Both the position numbers and the translations under genes were made by a program. The notes below the pieces were generated by a model. That model was given only the letters and a program-made list of their open reading frames with translations. It was not told where the DNA came from and made no database searches. From Tolypeutes matacus (lineage: Eukaryota > Chordata > Mammalia > Cingulata > Chlamyphoridae), in contig JAKSZT010054566.1 of assembly GCA_026826555.1 (NCBI GenBank), forward strand, positions 142,736-206,735: a stretch of DNA of 64,000 bases, read 5' to 3'. The stretch's first letter is position 1. Each line of letters opens with the position of its first letter. Shown one piece after another: positions 13,490-26,100 of this stretch.

Positions 13490-13775
13490 CACTATTGAAT
13501 TCACTTTGTGGCCATGTGATTTGCTTTGGCCAATGAAATGTGAGAGAAATGATATGCATCCCTTCCTGGCAGAGGCTGTAAGAGCCAGGGAGTGTCTCAC
13601 CTTGCAGTCTTTTCTTTCTGTCATGATAACCAGAAATGTTTCTGATGGTGGCAGCTCCATCAGCTTGCAACCCCTCACAGGTCCCAGCTGACCCACGATG
13701 GGCATGAAGTGTGAGAAACAAACCTTTATTGGTGTAAGCCTCTGAGATTTGGGGATTGATTGTTACTGTGGATTT
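13490..13775 (+). mobile_element. MLT1-like LTR fragment
   Basis: Carries TTTGGCCAATGAAATGTGAG, a CTTCCTGGCAGAGGC stretch, GACCCACGATGGGCATGAAG and GTAAGCCTCTGAGATTTGGG, the order seen in old MaLR LTRs and in the copy at 570-840. Confidence 0.5.
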
Positions 13776-14539
13776 GAATGAAGACTAGGCTGGCTTGATT
13801 TAGGGAACTAGGGGCTGACAAGTTCTTTGGAAAGGTTACAGGACTGGGCTCTAAGCTGATGCCCAGAAAACAACGGAATCAACCCACCCCATTGGGCTCA
13901 TTGGACATGTCACCTTTAGAATCATGCATTTTGACCTGTTTATGATCCAGGGATCAGGAAGCCATTCCCACCCAGGACATATCTACCTTTTTGTTTCCAG
14001 TTTTGTTTGTGTTGAAGTATAACTTACATGCAATAAAGTGTACAAATCATAAGCGTACAGTTCGATTGGTTTTGCAAATATATACATTCATGCAATCTGC
14101 ATCACTATCAAGGTACAGAACACTTGAATCCTTCAAGAAAGTTCCCTCATGTCCCTTTGCAGTTGACTCCCCTTCCCAATCCCCATAGAAGCAACTGCTA
14201 TTCTGATTTTTATCACCATCAATTTGTTTGCTTATTCCAGCACTTCATATAAGTGGAATTACGCAGTCTGTGCTCTTTTGTATCTGGCTTCTTTCACTCA
14301 GGATAATGCTTTTGAGAATCAACCATATTGTGGTGTGTGTCATTCGTCCTTTTTCCTTCTGAGCAGTGTTCCATCATATGCACATACCACTAACCTGCTG
14401 ATGGATATTTAGGTTAGATGCTGTTTGGGGCTAATACAAATATTGCGGCCATAAATATTCCCATAGAAAGACTTTGTATGGGCATGTGATTTCATTTCTC
14501 TTGAAAGTGAGTTGAATTGCTGGATCATATGTTAAGTAT

Positions 14540-17495
14540 GCATTTACCTTTTCTTTTTAACTTTTTATTTGGAAGTAATTTCAAACTTACAGGATAGTTG
14601 TGAAAGCAATACAAACCCTAATCAGAGAACTCCTCATAGCCCCACTCCCTCAGATATCCAGCACTGCCAGTTCCAACATGTTGCCACCTTTGCCATATCA
14701 TTCTGCCTATGTATGTATGTATGTATGTATGTATGTATGTATGTATGTATCTATCTATCTATCTATCTATCTATCTAGCCATCCATCCTTCCATCTGTTT
14801 TCCAAACATTTGAGAGCAGGTTGCACAAATCGTACTCCTTGAACACATAATACTTCCATGTACATTTCCTTCAAACAAGGATATTCACTTATGTAATCAC
14901 CTTAAGTGCAGTTATTAAGTTCAGGAAATTCAATGTTGATATAAAGCTTACATTCTATATTCCAATTTTTTTTCTTATGTCCCATTCCTTTTGAACATTT
15001 CTCCTCCATTCTCAGATCCCATCCATATTATGTGTTGCATTTAATTGCCATTATCTCTTTAGTTTCTCTTTCTTTTTTCTCTTATTTGTGGAAACATATA
15101 TACAACATAAATTTTCCCATCCCAGCCCTTTCCAAGCATACCATCCACCGGGATTAATCCATTTCACAGTGTTGCAGTACCCTCACCACCATCCATTGCC
15201 AGAACTTTCCCATCACCCTAAACAAAAACCCTATACACATTTTGCATTAACTCTCTATTGCTCCTGCCCCCGCCCCCCCCCCCCCAGTAACTTGTATGCT
15301 ACTTTATGTCTCTATGAATTTGCATATTCTCTGATGTGTTCTTTGTGGTTACTATGGGGCTTAAATTTAGCATCCTAAATCTATAACAATCTTGTTTGCT
15401 TTGATACCAACTTAACAACTTCAATAGCACACAAACCATGTTCCTATACCCTTTATCCTCCCACCTTTATGTAGTTCTTCTCACAAAATACATATTTGTA
15501 TGCGTCCAAAATCATTAATTTATCATTACATTTTATGCATTTGCCTTTTAGATCCCATAGGAAGCAAAAAGTGGAGTTACAAATAAAAAATACAATAGTC
15601 TGGTATTTTTATTTACCCATGTCATTATCTTTACTGGAGTTCTTTATTTCTGCATGTGGTTTTAATCAATTGCCTATTGTCCTTTCCTTTCAACCTGTAG
15701 AACTCCTTTTAGCATTTCTTGTAGGGCTGGTCTAGTGATGAACTCCTTCAGCTTTTGTCTATCTGGGAATGTCTTAATTTCTTCCTCAGTTTTGAAAGAT
15801 AGTTTTCCAGATATAGAATTCTTGGTTGGCAATTTTTTTTTGCTTTCAGCACTTTAAATATGCCATCCCACTGCCCTCTTGCCTCCAGATTTCTGATGAG
15901 AAATTGGCACTTAATCTTACTGAGGTTCCCTTGTATAGGACATTTTGCTTCTCTCTTGCGGCTTTCAGAATTCCCTCTTTGGCATTCAACGGTTATTATC
16001 ATATGGCATGGTGTGGGTCCACTTGGGTTTATCCTGTTTGGACTTTGTTGAGCATCTTGGACATGTCTAGTCATGTCTTTTGTTAAATTTGGGAAGTGTC
16101 CAGCCATTACTTCCTCGGGTATTCTCTCTGCCCCTTTCTCTGTTCTCCTTCTGGGACTCCCACAGTGTATAGAATGGTTCACTTGATGATGCCCCACAAG
16201 TTCCTCAGGCTCTATTTACTTTCCTTTATTCTTTTGTCTTTCTGCTCCTCAGACTGGACAATTTCAATGGTTTTATCTTCAAGTTCACTATTTTTTTCTT
16301 CTGCCAGCTCCAATCTGCTGTTGAATCCCTCCAGCACTTTTTTTTTTCTTTTCTGTTACTGTGGTCTTCAGTTCTGTTTGGTTTTCTTTTCAAAATTTCC
16401 ATCTCCATATTGATAATCTCTTTGTGCTCATCTTTCTTTTTCCCAGTTTCCTTTAGTTTATTGTCCATTTTTTTTTTCCTTTAGCTCTAAGCACATTTAA
16501 GACCACTTTTTAAAGTCTTCATCTGATATGTCCCAGGTCTAATCCTCCTCGTTGATGATTTTAAATGGCTTTAATTTTCTCCTTTGCCTGGGCCATCACT
16601 TTCTGTTTCTTTATATATTTTGTAATCTCTTGTTGAAGCCTGGACATTTTTATATTTCGGTTTGCTATTGCTGGAATTTAGACTCTGAGATGTCTGTTTC
16701 TTAAGCTTGCATAAGAAACACAGCTAGTGTTATGACAGAGCCTTCCTTGAATGCCAACAACTAACAGAAGAAAAAAAAAGGAGAAAAAGAAAACACTTTT
16801 TCCAGTCTTTGCAGATTGACCTATGCCAGTGTTCTCCTTCAGGGCTTTTCCATACAATGACTTTGGAGAATAGCTCCAGGCCAAAGCATAGGGTGTCCCT
16901 GGTCCTTTCTGCCCATGTGTCTTATCTTGGGTATGTGCCTGTGGCCCTAGGAATTCCCCACTTACACAGATACAAATGTCCCCTCTTCTCTAAGAAACAG
17001 TTTCCCCATGGTCCCAGGTACTGTACTATATGTCTTACAGCCAGAAATTCTTTGTCCCAGGCAGCAGGACTTGACTGCTGTCCCACAGCATTCTGTAGGA
17101 GAGCCCCGCGAGCTGCCTTCCACACACACGGCAAGTTCTAGGACAGTGAGTCTCTCAGGCCACCACCAGACAGACTGGGCAAGACATACATGCCCTCAGC
17201 CTGTGCACAGGGGTTACTCTGCTTCCTCTGGAACCAGGACCAGTGATCTGCACTGGGAATGCTGGCAAGCTCCACACTAACCTGGTGAGGGGTAGGGAGG
17301 GGGCAGCCAGGGGGCCCTGAGATCCTACAACTTTTAAGTGGCTTTTAAAATTTTATTTGGCACTCACCCGGTTGCTACAATTCTTTAACTGTTTTCTGGA
17401 GCTTTGAGAAAGATGTTTCTGCCAGTTCCTGCTGGTTGTTCAAAGCTTCTATGGGGGAACAGAGCCCTGAAGCATCTCACTCCACCATCTTGATT
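14540..17495. mobile_element. Inserted L1 3' sequences
   Basis: Begins TTTAACTTTTTATTTGGAAG and runs through GGTCTAGTGATGAACTCC, GTGTATAGAATGGTTCACTT and TCAGACTGGACAATTTCAAT, all known L1 3' UTR phrases. It includes a (TATG)n/(CTAT)n microsatellite and a C15 run near 15272. The insertion splits the older element. Confidence 0.55.
14707..14777. repeat. (TATG)n(CTAT)n microsatellite
   Basis: About 11 TATG units pass directly into about 6 CTAT units inside an L1 sequence. Confidence 0.9.
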
Positions 17496-17799
17496 GAAAT
17501 GGGAAAATTTGCCTTTACGAGAAATTGCCAAAAGTTTTTCTAAAGCTATTTTACCAATTTACACTCCTGACAGGATTGTATGAAAATTCCAGTTGCTCCA
17601 TCGCCTCACCAACACTTGGTATTGTCAGTCTTTTTAGCTTTAGCAATTCTAGTGGGTATGTGGTGTTCTCTTCTCTCATTGTGGTTTTAATTTGCCTTTT
17701 GCTGATAACTAATGATATTGAGCATCTTTTCATGTGCTTATTGGCCATTTGGATATCCTTTCTTTGTGCATAGCTGCCTCTTAATACCCACAAAGCTAC

Positions 17800-19870
17800 T
17801 GGCTAGACACTGGAATGGTGAAACTGAAAACCCCAACACCTTCAGCCACACTGGCCAGCAGAAAACAGCCAATCAGGCAGCAAGATGACCTTTTTCAGAC
17901 TTCCAAATCTCACGTGAGGCCTCAGACTAGCAGAGGTGAGTCAACATCTAGAACAGCATCTCAGAGCAGGTCTGGGAAACATAATATTAGCTTTTCACCT
18001 CTGCCCCATGAGAAGGCACGTGGAAGGAGGGGGGCGATGGACACCAAGTGCCAGTTCACCCATTGTCCACACGGAGGGTCGGGGCTGCCCTTGTTCTGCC
18101 CTTACTGCCGCACCCGAGGAGGCTGTTGGGAATTCTCCTAGTCCTGACTCCTCAAGTCCAGACTGTGCTCTGGTGTGGCTCATGAGACGGCTCTGGGTCC
18201 CCAGCAATATTAAACCACATCGAGTCGCATCACCAGAAGGTAAATCGTCTTTTGAATAAGTTTTAATCCATCAATCAACACGAGGGAGATAGTCTCTTTG
18301 GGCAGCAGGTAACGATCTCTCCCTCCAGGAGGCTGTCCCTCCGACAGAGCAGGCTCCCACTCAGCCCTTGGTCAGGAACCCGGTACCCATCCAGGATGCA
18401 ATGGAAGCATCTCGTGGTTTTCACTGTATTTATCTTTTGGCTATCTTCTATTTATATCAGGCAGTACTGACTTTCCATTTATGAGTGTGCCTTTGAAAAT
18501 AAATTTATTTAAATCAAAAAGGGAGTCGATCTTTAGAAAAGTAGAGGTGGGGTGAAAATGTGGCAAAAATTAGGAGAAGGGTATGTAATGATTCAAATTT
18601 GGCAACTATTGTCCCTAGAAACATTGCCTACATACTGGTATAGCTACCCAGCCGGCAGGTAAACAGGCTGCCAGCATTTCCTCTTCTAAGACAGGGAATA
18701 TGTGCCCTCCCCGCAGTGCTTTTCAATATTTAAAAAAAGCGACCTGCAGTATGAAATACATTTTATATCATCACCCATTATGTATAGCATTAGGTTGAGC
18801 CATATAAAACTGACATTTTTGTAGGTCAAAAAATACTCAGATAGTGACAATTCCTTATGACTCAATTTAATAGATATATTATAGATATATAGCTATCTGG
18901 GTGCCTGAGTGAGTGCATATATATACATACACATACATACACTCACATATATGTAAATAATATTCCCAGTTGGGCATCTATTCTGGGATGTAGGTGGCAG
19001 GTGTCACTCATAAAATGTTTTTTAGTGTCCCCCCATGTGTACATATTACATAATATATATACCACATATAATACATATGTCTGTATATATGGCCTTATAG
19101 ATTATTTGTGATGCACTCTGAGATTTTCTTTTCTATTTTATGCCTTGTTTTTCTTTTTTTTATGCTATTCACAGCCCACTAAATTGATTTCCTAGTCCGT
19201 GAAAGGGCTGTGACCTGAAGTCTGTGAAACACTGTTACGCAACCACCTGTGAACGGGATTTTGTCTCTTTACTTTAGCAGAATCCGTAAACCTGAGCAAG
19301 GGTTCCCTGTCCCAGCCCCAGGCTGTGGAGTTCAAGGGCCGTCGGAAAGTGCCCATCTGGACCATGTGTCCCTTCTGAGCCCTGCTCAGGGTCCCCACAG
19401 CCTGGGGTTCTTCACCCCTCTTGCTCGGTGCCCTCTTCCAGGGCCTACTCACCTTCCTGGTGTGTGTGCACACCCCAAGCCCAGGGGCGGGGTCGTGGGT
19501 TGGGGGGTGTGGATGGCACTTGGACCTACAGGTGGGGTGTCCACACTCATGGATGGGAGGCCCCTCGTGGTGACAGAGGGAGCTGAGGTGGGAAGAGAAA
19601 GGGGCCTCCATTTGTGCTAGGGGTGAGCTGGCACTGGGTACCAGGCTCTGCGCATGGACCAGGCTGGGAGCCTCAGACTGCGCCCAGGCAGAATCTAGTT
19701 CTGACCCCCATCTCTGGCCAGAGTCGGCCCCTAGCCCCACCCCACTCCGCAATCCCCCTGCCTCACACCAGGCCAGCCTCTTTCTGGTTCTCCCTTATTT
19801 CATTTTACCCTTCAGGGAGGCTGTTCCCAGCGCCTGCCCCTTCCTTCCACTCCCTGCCACAAATGATCGG
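17800..19870. other. Intergenic DNA below FXYD5, no gene seen
   Basis: Mixed single-copy-looking sequence with AT-rich (TATA)-type stretches at 18870-18960 and 19040-19090. 19260-19800 is GC-rich with frames that share no domain. It ends at the FXYD5 poly(A) site. Confidence 0.5.
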
Positions 19871-19896
19871 AGACCAGGCAGCAAGGACCACAGTGC

Positions 19897-19902
19897 TTTA
19901 CT
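19897..19902 (-). terminator. FXYD5: FXYD5 poly(A) signal, AGTAAA variant
   Basis: The minus strand reads AGTAAA followed by GCACTGTGG about 250 bp below the FXYD5 stop. From memory the human FXYD5 transcript ends with the same AGTAAAGCACTGTGG context. No AATAAA is seen between the stop and this point, so the 3'UTR is taken as 20148 down to about 19,880. Confidence 0.7.
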
Positions 19903-20148
19903 TTTCGTCTGAACAGAATGGGTAACTCCCCAGGGCAGCCTTCAGGGGTGGGCAGGGCTGGGTGGGTTGGGGGCTTGGGGCTGGTCAGCCCCAGCCAAGG
20001 TCCATCCGTGTCTCCCCTCTCAGGCCGGGCTTCATATATGATTACTCTATACGCTCTGTGATGGGAGGGAGGAGGCTGGGTGCGGCGAGGTGGTGGGGGG
20101 CTCAGTCTTGGGGTGCCCAGCCGGTCATCGGCCCCACTTCCGACGGAC

Positions 20149-23100
20149 TCACCTGCGATAATTCCGGCATAATTGGGACCAGTGCCTACACTTGCCACCT
20201 GTGGATGAAGGAAACCATTCAGTCATGAGTTTATACAGTATTGATTATTGTGTGTGCTCTGAGTGCCGGGGACAAGACCGATCAATCCCTGCCCCTCGGG
20301 AAGCTCAAAGACAACTCTATAAACAAGTAAATGAGAAACTAACTCACTGCTAGTGAAAGGGCCCCAAGGGGAGTTTCCCACATTCACGCACAGATAAACC
20401 CTTTGAAATTTCATCCTATTTCGTGTTCAGTCAGCAAATATTTATTGTGCACCTACTATGTGCCAGGCACTGGGAACACAGCTGGGACCAAGAAAGAAAA
20501 ACATCCCTGCCTTACAGAGCTGACTTTCTGTGGGGGAAGGCTAACAATGAGAAAAATAACTATCGTAAATGTATGGACAGGGATAATTCAGACAGTGGTA
20601 AGTGTTATGAAGAAAAATAAAGCCAGGAAAGGGGCAGGGAGCCTAGGGGCCAGGGGCATGATCAGGGGGCCTCACTGAGGAGGTGACATTTGAGCAAAGA
20701 CCTGAAAGAGTTGAGGGGGGAGCCACATGGTTATCTAGAGGGAAAGTGCTCGAGACAGAAGGTAGCCAGTGCAAAGGCCCTGAGGTAGAAGGGTACAGGA
20801 GGGCTCAAGGGACACCAAGGAGGCCAAGGGGCAAGACCAGAGTGAGTGAGGCAAGCTCTTAGAAGCCAAAGAAGACTTCAGAAAACAGAAATCTTCCTGC
20901 TTCCTGGCTGCCCCTGTTGCCTCCCTCAGCCCCTCACTCTCTGGCCTCATTTCCCCCGACTCCCTATGGTTCACTTTGCCACCCCAGCCTCCTCACTGTT
21001 ATTTCAACGAGCTCCTTCCTGTCTCCAGGGCTTTGCACTTGCCCTTCCCACTACCTGTTTTCTTAAATCATCTTTCTCATCATCAGGAATCAGTTCAGAT
21101 GTCACCTCTTCAGAGGGAGCTCTCCTCCTAGGCCCCTTCTGGTCACTCTGTCTCATTTGCCCCCTTGGCAAGTGTCTTTCTCTGAATCCACCCTGCCCAT
21201 TCCTGTACTTGTTTGTTTATTGTCATCTCCCCACCACATGTCAGCTCCCTGAGCAGCATCCCTCAGGCTCCTGGGCACAGGGTGGGTGCCCACAAAGGTG
21301 TGTTGTTGGAACAACTGTGGCCCCGGGTTAATGGGCTAATGCTCAGGCTCGGGGTCCAGCCCCTCCTGGCTTCTGTGTGACCCAGGGCAGACTCCTTAAC
21401 TCTCTGAGCCTCAATCTCTCTCCCACCTGCAGGCAGAGAATAGGGCCTGGCTTCTCTCCTGGCCCAGGCACGCCCTAGCAGTCCTTTTCCTAGGGTCCTG
21501 CTTCCCACTTAAGGCAAAGGAGGTGTGACTGTGCCCATTTTCCTGAGGAGGAAATGGGGCTAGAGAGGTAATGAGCTCTCCACTGGTCTTGTCCACTCCG
21601 TTAGGCTCCTGACCAGATCCGTGGGTCTGAGCTTGTGACCCCTGGTGGTACGCTGACTGCCAAAATGGCTCTAGTGCATGACCCCTTGCTGTTAGTACCA
21701 GTGTCCTTTGTGAAGTGATTTTGCATCTTCTTCCATCAAGAGGTGAGGTCTGTTTCCTGACCCCCTGAATCTGGGCCTGGCCACGTGACTTGTTTGGACC
21801 AACAGAACATGGCAGAGGTGGCAGCGGCTGGTTCTGAGCCTCAGGCCTTGCCCGCCTTCATTCTCTCGCACAGGCCCCCACCACCACCATCCCAACAAGC
21901 CCAGGCCAGCGTGCTGGAGGATAAGATCCCACGCGGAAGAATTGAGGTCTCCCTTGAAACAGAGCTCCCTGCCAACCCACAACTGACCTCAGATGCGTGG
22001 GACCAGAAGAACCACCCAGCAGAGCCCAACCTGAACTGCAGAAACGAGAGCTAGAGCACTGGCTGTCATTTTAAGCCCCTGAGCTTCGGGTTGGTTTGTA
22101 TGCAGCAAAGGCTCACAGATACACCTGTTCAAAACCATCTTTCTGGGAGGCCTTCAGAACCTGACCCATAGTCACAGGCAAGCCAAGATCTTCTCCTCCC
22201 AGTCTCGGTGCCCCTTCAACCGAACTCCCATCCTTACTGGTGAGGATGACGATGCCTGTGATGAACAGCACAGCTGCCACCAGCAGCCCCTGTTTCCGAA
22301 GGGTGTCCTCATCTGCAGAGAGAAAAATGGAGGGGCACAGTGAGAGGAGCCCTCCCCCTTCCTTCCTCCCACATCCTTTCATGGGTAACGTACCATAGAA
22401 GAAAGGGTCGTCCATATCCTCGACCGGTCCTGGAGAGGACAGACAGAGAGGAAGTCAGAGCTCAGCAAAGGCACAGTCAGGTAAAGAGGACCTCTGGGTC
22501 TCAGACTTGAGACACGCAGAACAAAACCCCAAGTCCCCTCTGTGGTACACAATCTGGGTCATCTCTTGGACCTCTTCTCTACCCTGCCCCTCACTGACAA
22601 GCGGACCAGGGGCCTTCTTACCCCTTCCCTAGACACCCACAGAGTTCCCTCCCTCACTTCCCTCTCAACAAGGACTTCCCCGGCCCCTTCTATCAAACAC
22701 TTCCCAGTCACTCTCCAGCCCCAGGGGAGTTTTATTTTTCTTGGTAGCAACTCCAAATTACCTATTATACAATGATGATATTCATTACTTATTTTCTCTT
22801 TCCCCCAACTAAAATGTCAGCCCCATGAGGGCAGAGAGTTTTGTCTGTCTTATCCACTGCATAATCCCAGCATGTAGAATGGTGCCTGGCACCCAGTAGG
22901 TGTTTGAGGAATATTTGTTGAATGAATGAATGAATGTACTTTCTATGGGACCCATGGGCAGATCATTTTTGTTTGTTCATTTGGGGTTTCTGGGCAGGAA
23001 GCGGAGTCTATGACCATGAAAGGAAGAATCAAGGGGCCCCAGAAACAGAGGTTCCTGCTGACCCACAAGCAACCTCAGTTGGCTGAGCAAGTCCAACCGA

Positions 23101-26100
23101 GACCAGAAGAACCGCTCAGCTGAGCCCAGCCTCAATTTCAAAATTGCTGAATCAGGAGCTAAATAATGGGTTGTCCTTTTATGGCATTCCATCGTGGGGC
23201 AGAGTGTGTGCTGCATTTACTTATTCATTCATTCATCCATCCAGTCATTTGTGCTTCCCTACCCTGTGCCTAGTCCTCAGCCAGGCTTAAATTCATTTAT
23301 TCACCCAACACATATTTACTGAGGATCTACTATGTGCCAGGCATTGTACTGGGTGCTGGAAATACAAAGTGAATGGGGGCATAACATGTTCTCGGTCTGG
23401 GAAGAGTTACTGACCAGCCGGCTTGCGGGGTTGGGGGTCCTTCCTCGTGTCTTTGCTTGGGGCCGGTCTCTTGGACAGAGTGGTACCTTCAGTGGGATTG
23501 GCAGAGAGCATAGCCAGAAGACGGCAGGCAGCAGGAGGAATAAGTAGAGGAAGAAACAAGGGGCTTCACTGAAAGTCTGTGTTTGGAAAAAGCCCCTTCC
23601 CACCCCTACATATCCAGTGTTCAGGGCACAGGGTATCCCCCCACCCCCACCCCTAGAGGCAGCAAGTAATGACAAGTATTGAAATATGAAAACAAATCTG
23701 CACCTGCTGATTAAGACCAGCCGCCCCAACAAGCCCCAAGGGATCCCTAATCCTTCCCTTCAGACGTCATGGATGACCCCTTGATCCAGGAACTAAAGGG
23801 AAACATCTGGCATAGCCGGGCAGCGGTGCCTCTGGGGCCCCAGCCCAGCTATGCACCCTGGAGATACTCACCTCTGCCCCCACCATCCCCAAGACCAAAA
23901 ATACCAGAGGGTTCCTTTCTCTAAAAAAAATCAATGCCCCAAATAGAAGACCTGCCTCTGGCACTGAGAAGTGTTCCCAGCAAAGCGGCCACCGCTGTCT
24001 AATGCCCCAGGATGAAACCAGCAGGAGAAGCGGCCCCAGGAGCCCAGAGCTCCCTGGGCCTCTCTCATCACCTCATACCCTAAACATACACTGACAGTAG
24101 CCAAGGATAATGAGATGTTTGGAAAAAGCCTTGACCCAGAGGAAGGTACCAGCAAGATCAATAGCAGGGACAAAGGTGCCAATTCTACAGAGAACGGAAA
24201 GGACAGCTATGGTGGTGTGTGGTGTTTGTGCACCCTGGAGCCAGGTGGCCTGGCTCAAATCCTGGTTCCACCACTTTGGGCTGTGTGGCCTAGGGCAAGC
24301 TGGGTAACCTCTCTGGGCCTCAGTTCCTTCCTCTGTAATGGAGTAATGACAGTTCCCACCATGTACAGTGATTGTGAGCATCAAATGCTCAGCATGGAGT
24401 AAGTGCTCAGTGAATGTTAGCCAGCCATTGCTATTATTGTCTGCTCGCTACCCCTCCTTTCTTCTGGAACAGCTCCCCCTTTTTTTGTGGGGACCGCTCC
24501 CCCTTCCTCAGTCTAGGTGGTTCTAGTAGCAGCTGTCACTTGTAACCCAGGCCACAAGGGGGAGTATGTGGCCCCAATCCAACCAATCTGAGTCCTTCCC
24601 TAGGACCTTTCAAATCCCAAGTAGGGGGTTTGAGTGGTGAAGGTCGGAAGAGGCCATTTCTCCACCATGTAGAAGAGAAGCCAGCACAAGAGAAGCAAAG
24701 ATGAAGGGAGGAAAGAAGTCTAAGGGCTTTTGTACACAGATTCTGGGCAACCCTGAGGCTCAGCTGTGCTTTTTACCTCTCGGCTATATGATCCCCTTGG
24801 ACCAACCAAGATCGAGTTGAATTTCTGTCACATATAACCAGGAACGTGGACCGAAACACAGAATAACTCTGGTCAGCAAGGACTCAGCGTAAACGAATTG
24901 GGAGATGTGAAAATGCTTTACCAATCGGGAAGTGTGGAAACAGCTGCTCCCTGCTCCCCATAGGGCATTTTGTGCAAATTAGAAAAAGTAGTCTTCTTCA
25001 TGGCATTTAATTTCCTTCTGTTGGAAAATTGTTTTAATAGATTCTGGAAGAATGAGATGTTTCACTGCCATCACTAGAAACTTGTAACAAATATAAAAAT
25101 CTGCCAGGGGAATCCATGAGTCTGCAAGAGTAACCTGGAGGTGGCATGCTTGTGTAGCGCCCCGTCTGCACAAAAGTGGGAGCCTGGAAGCCCGGGAGTG
25201 GGGCTGCCTTCTGCATATGGAGCCTCACACAAGCACTAGAGGCTACCTGTGGCCTTCGTTCCAGCTCAGCCCCCTTTCCCACTTCTTCTGGTAATATTAA
25301 CTTGGCCTGAGGGGAACCACCTCTTCTCTCACTCTGGGTCTGGATGGAAGGATGACCCTCTTCTCCAGTCCTGTGGCATGAGATTCAGATCTGGCCAATG
25401 AGAACAGTCCATTTCTCAGGCTCCCATTGGTTCACATATGGGCATGTGACCCTCAGCTGGGCCAATGAGAGTCAATCCTAGACCTTGGGTTGGAGATAAT
25501 AAGAGATGTGTAGCTGTTGGGTGCGTGACCTAAACTTGGAACTATGGGGCCATCTTTGCTGCCAAGAGGGGAAAAGCCACCTGAGGGTTAAGAGAGCAGA
25601 GACAAAAGAGGGAGCAAGTCTGTCACGATGATAGTGTTTGAGCCCCTTGATCCATCTATGCCTGAAACTGGCTACCTAGGGACTTGGCAGAACTTACATA
25701 ACCAATAAATCATTTTCTTCTGAGTTGGGTTTTCTGTCCTTTGCAACTGAAAAACTCCCACTGTAACATTAAGAAGACACACAAAGGAAACACCCACAAC
25801 CACATTTCCCAGCCCTAGCCACATGAGAGACCCAAACAAAGGAGGGTCCCCAAGTTTATGGATGCTCACTGCAAATTAGCTTTTCAAGTCTCTGAGAAGT
25901 TCTGCTGTAGAGAAACATGTTTAATGTTAACTCACAGTTTACTGTACACCTTTGACCACAAAGCACCTTTTTTTTTTTTTTTTTTTTTTTTTTGAGACTG
26001 TATTAACAATTCCCAAAACAGGTACTCTGAGAAATGTACTTGGGGAAATGCTGACCTAGATAGAGAATTAAACAAAAATTGTATGTTACAGTTCTCAGCG

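Larger units (their letters stand above)
13995..17800. mobile_element. L1 3' region interrupted by a younger L1
   Basis: 13995-14538 (TTGAAGTATAACTTACATGC to GCTGGATCATATGTTAAG) is one L1M-type 3' sequence. It resumes at about 17497-17800 (GAGAAATTGCCAAAAG to CTTATTGGCCATTTGG). The joined order matches the consensus I remember. The intervening 14540-17495 is the insert described separately. Confidence 0.6.

Noticed and set aside
1..19870. Search for FAM187B or LSR exons.
   Set aside because: No Ig-like or LSR-like coding sequence seen; the window appears to end before them.
23872..23920. Exon-like 49-bp block with good acceptor and donor on the minus strand, one frame reading KEPSG-like residues similar to human KPSG.
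   Set aside because: Inclusion shifts the FXYD5 frame. The exon at 23486-23415 fits phase, length and the human sequence much better.
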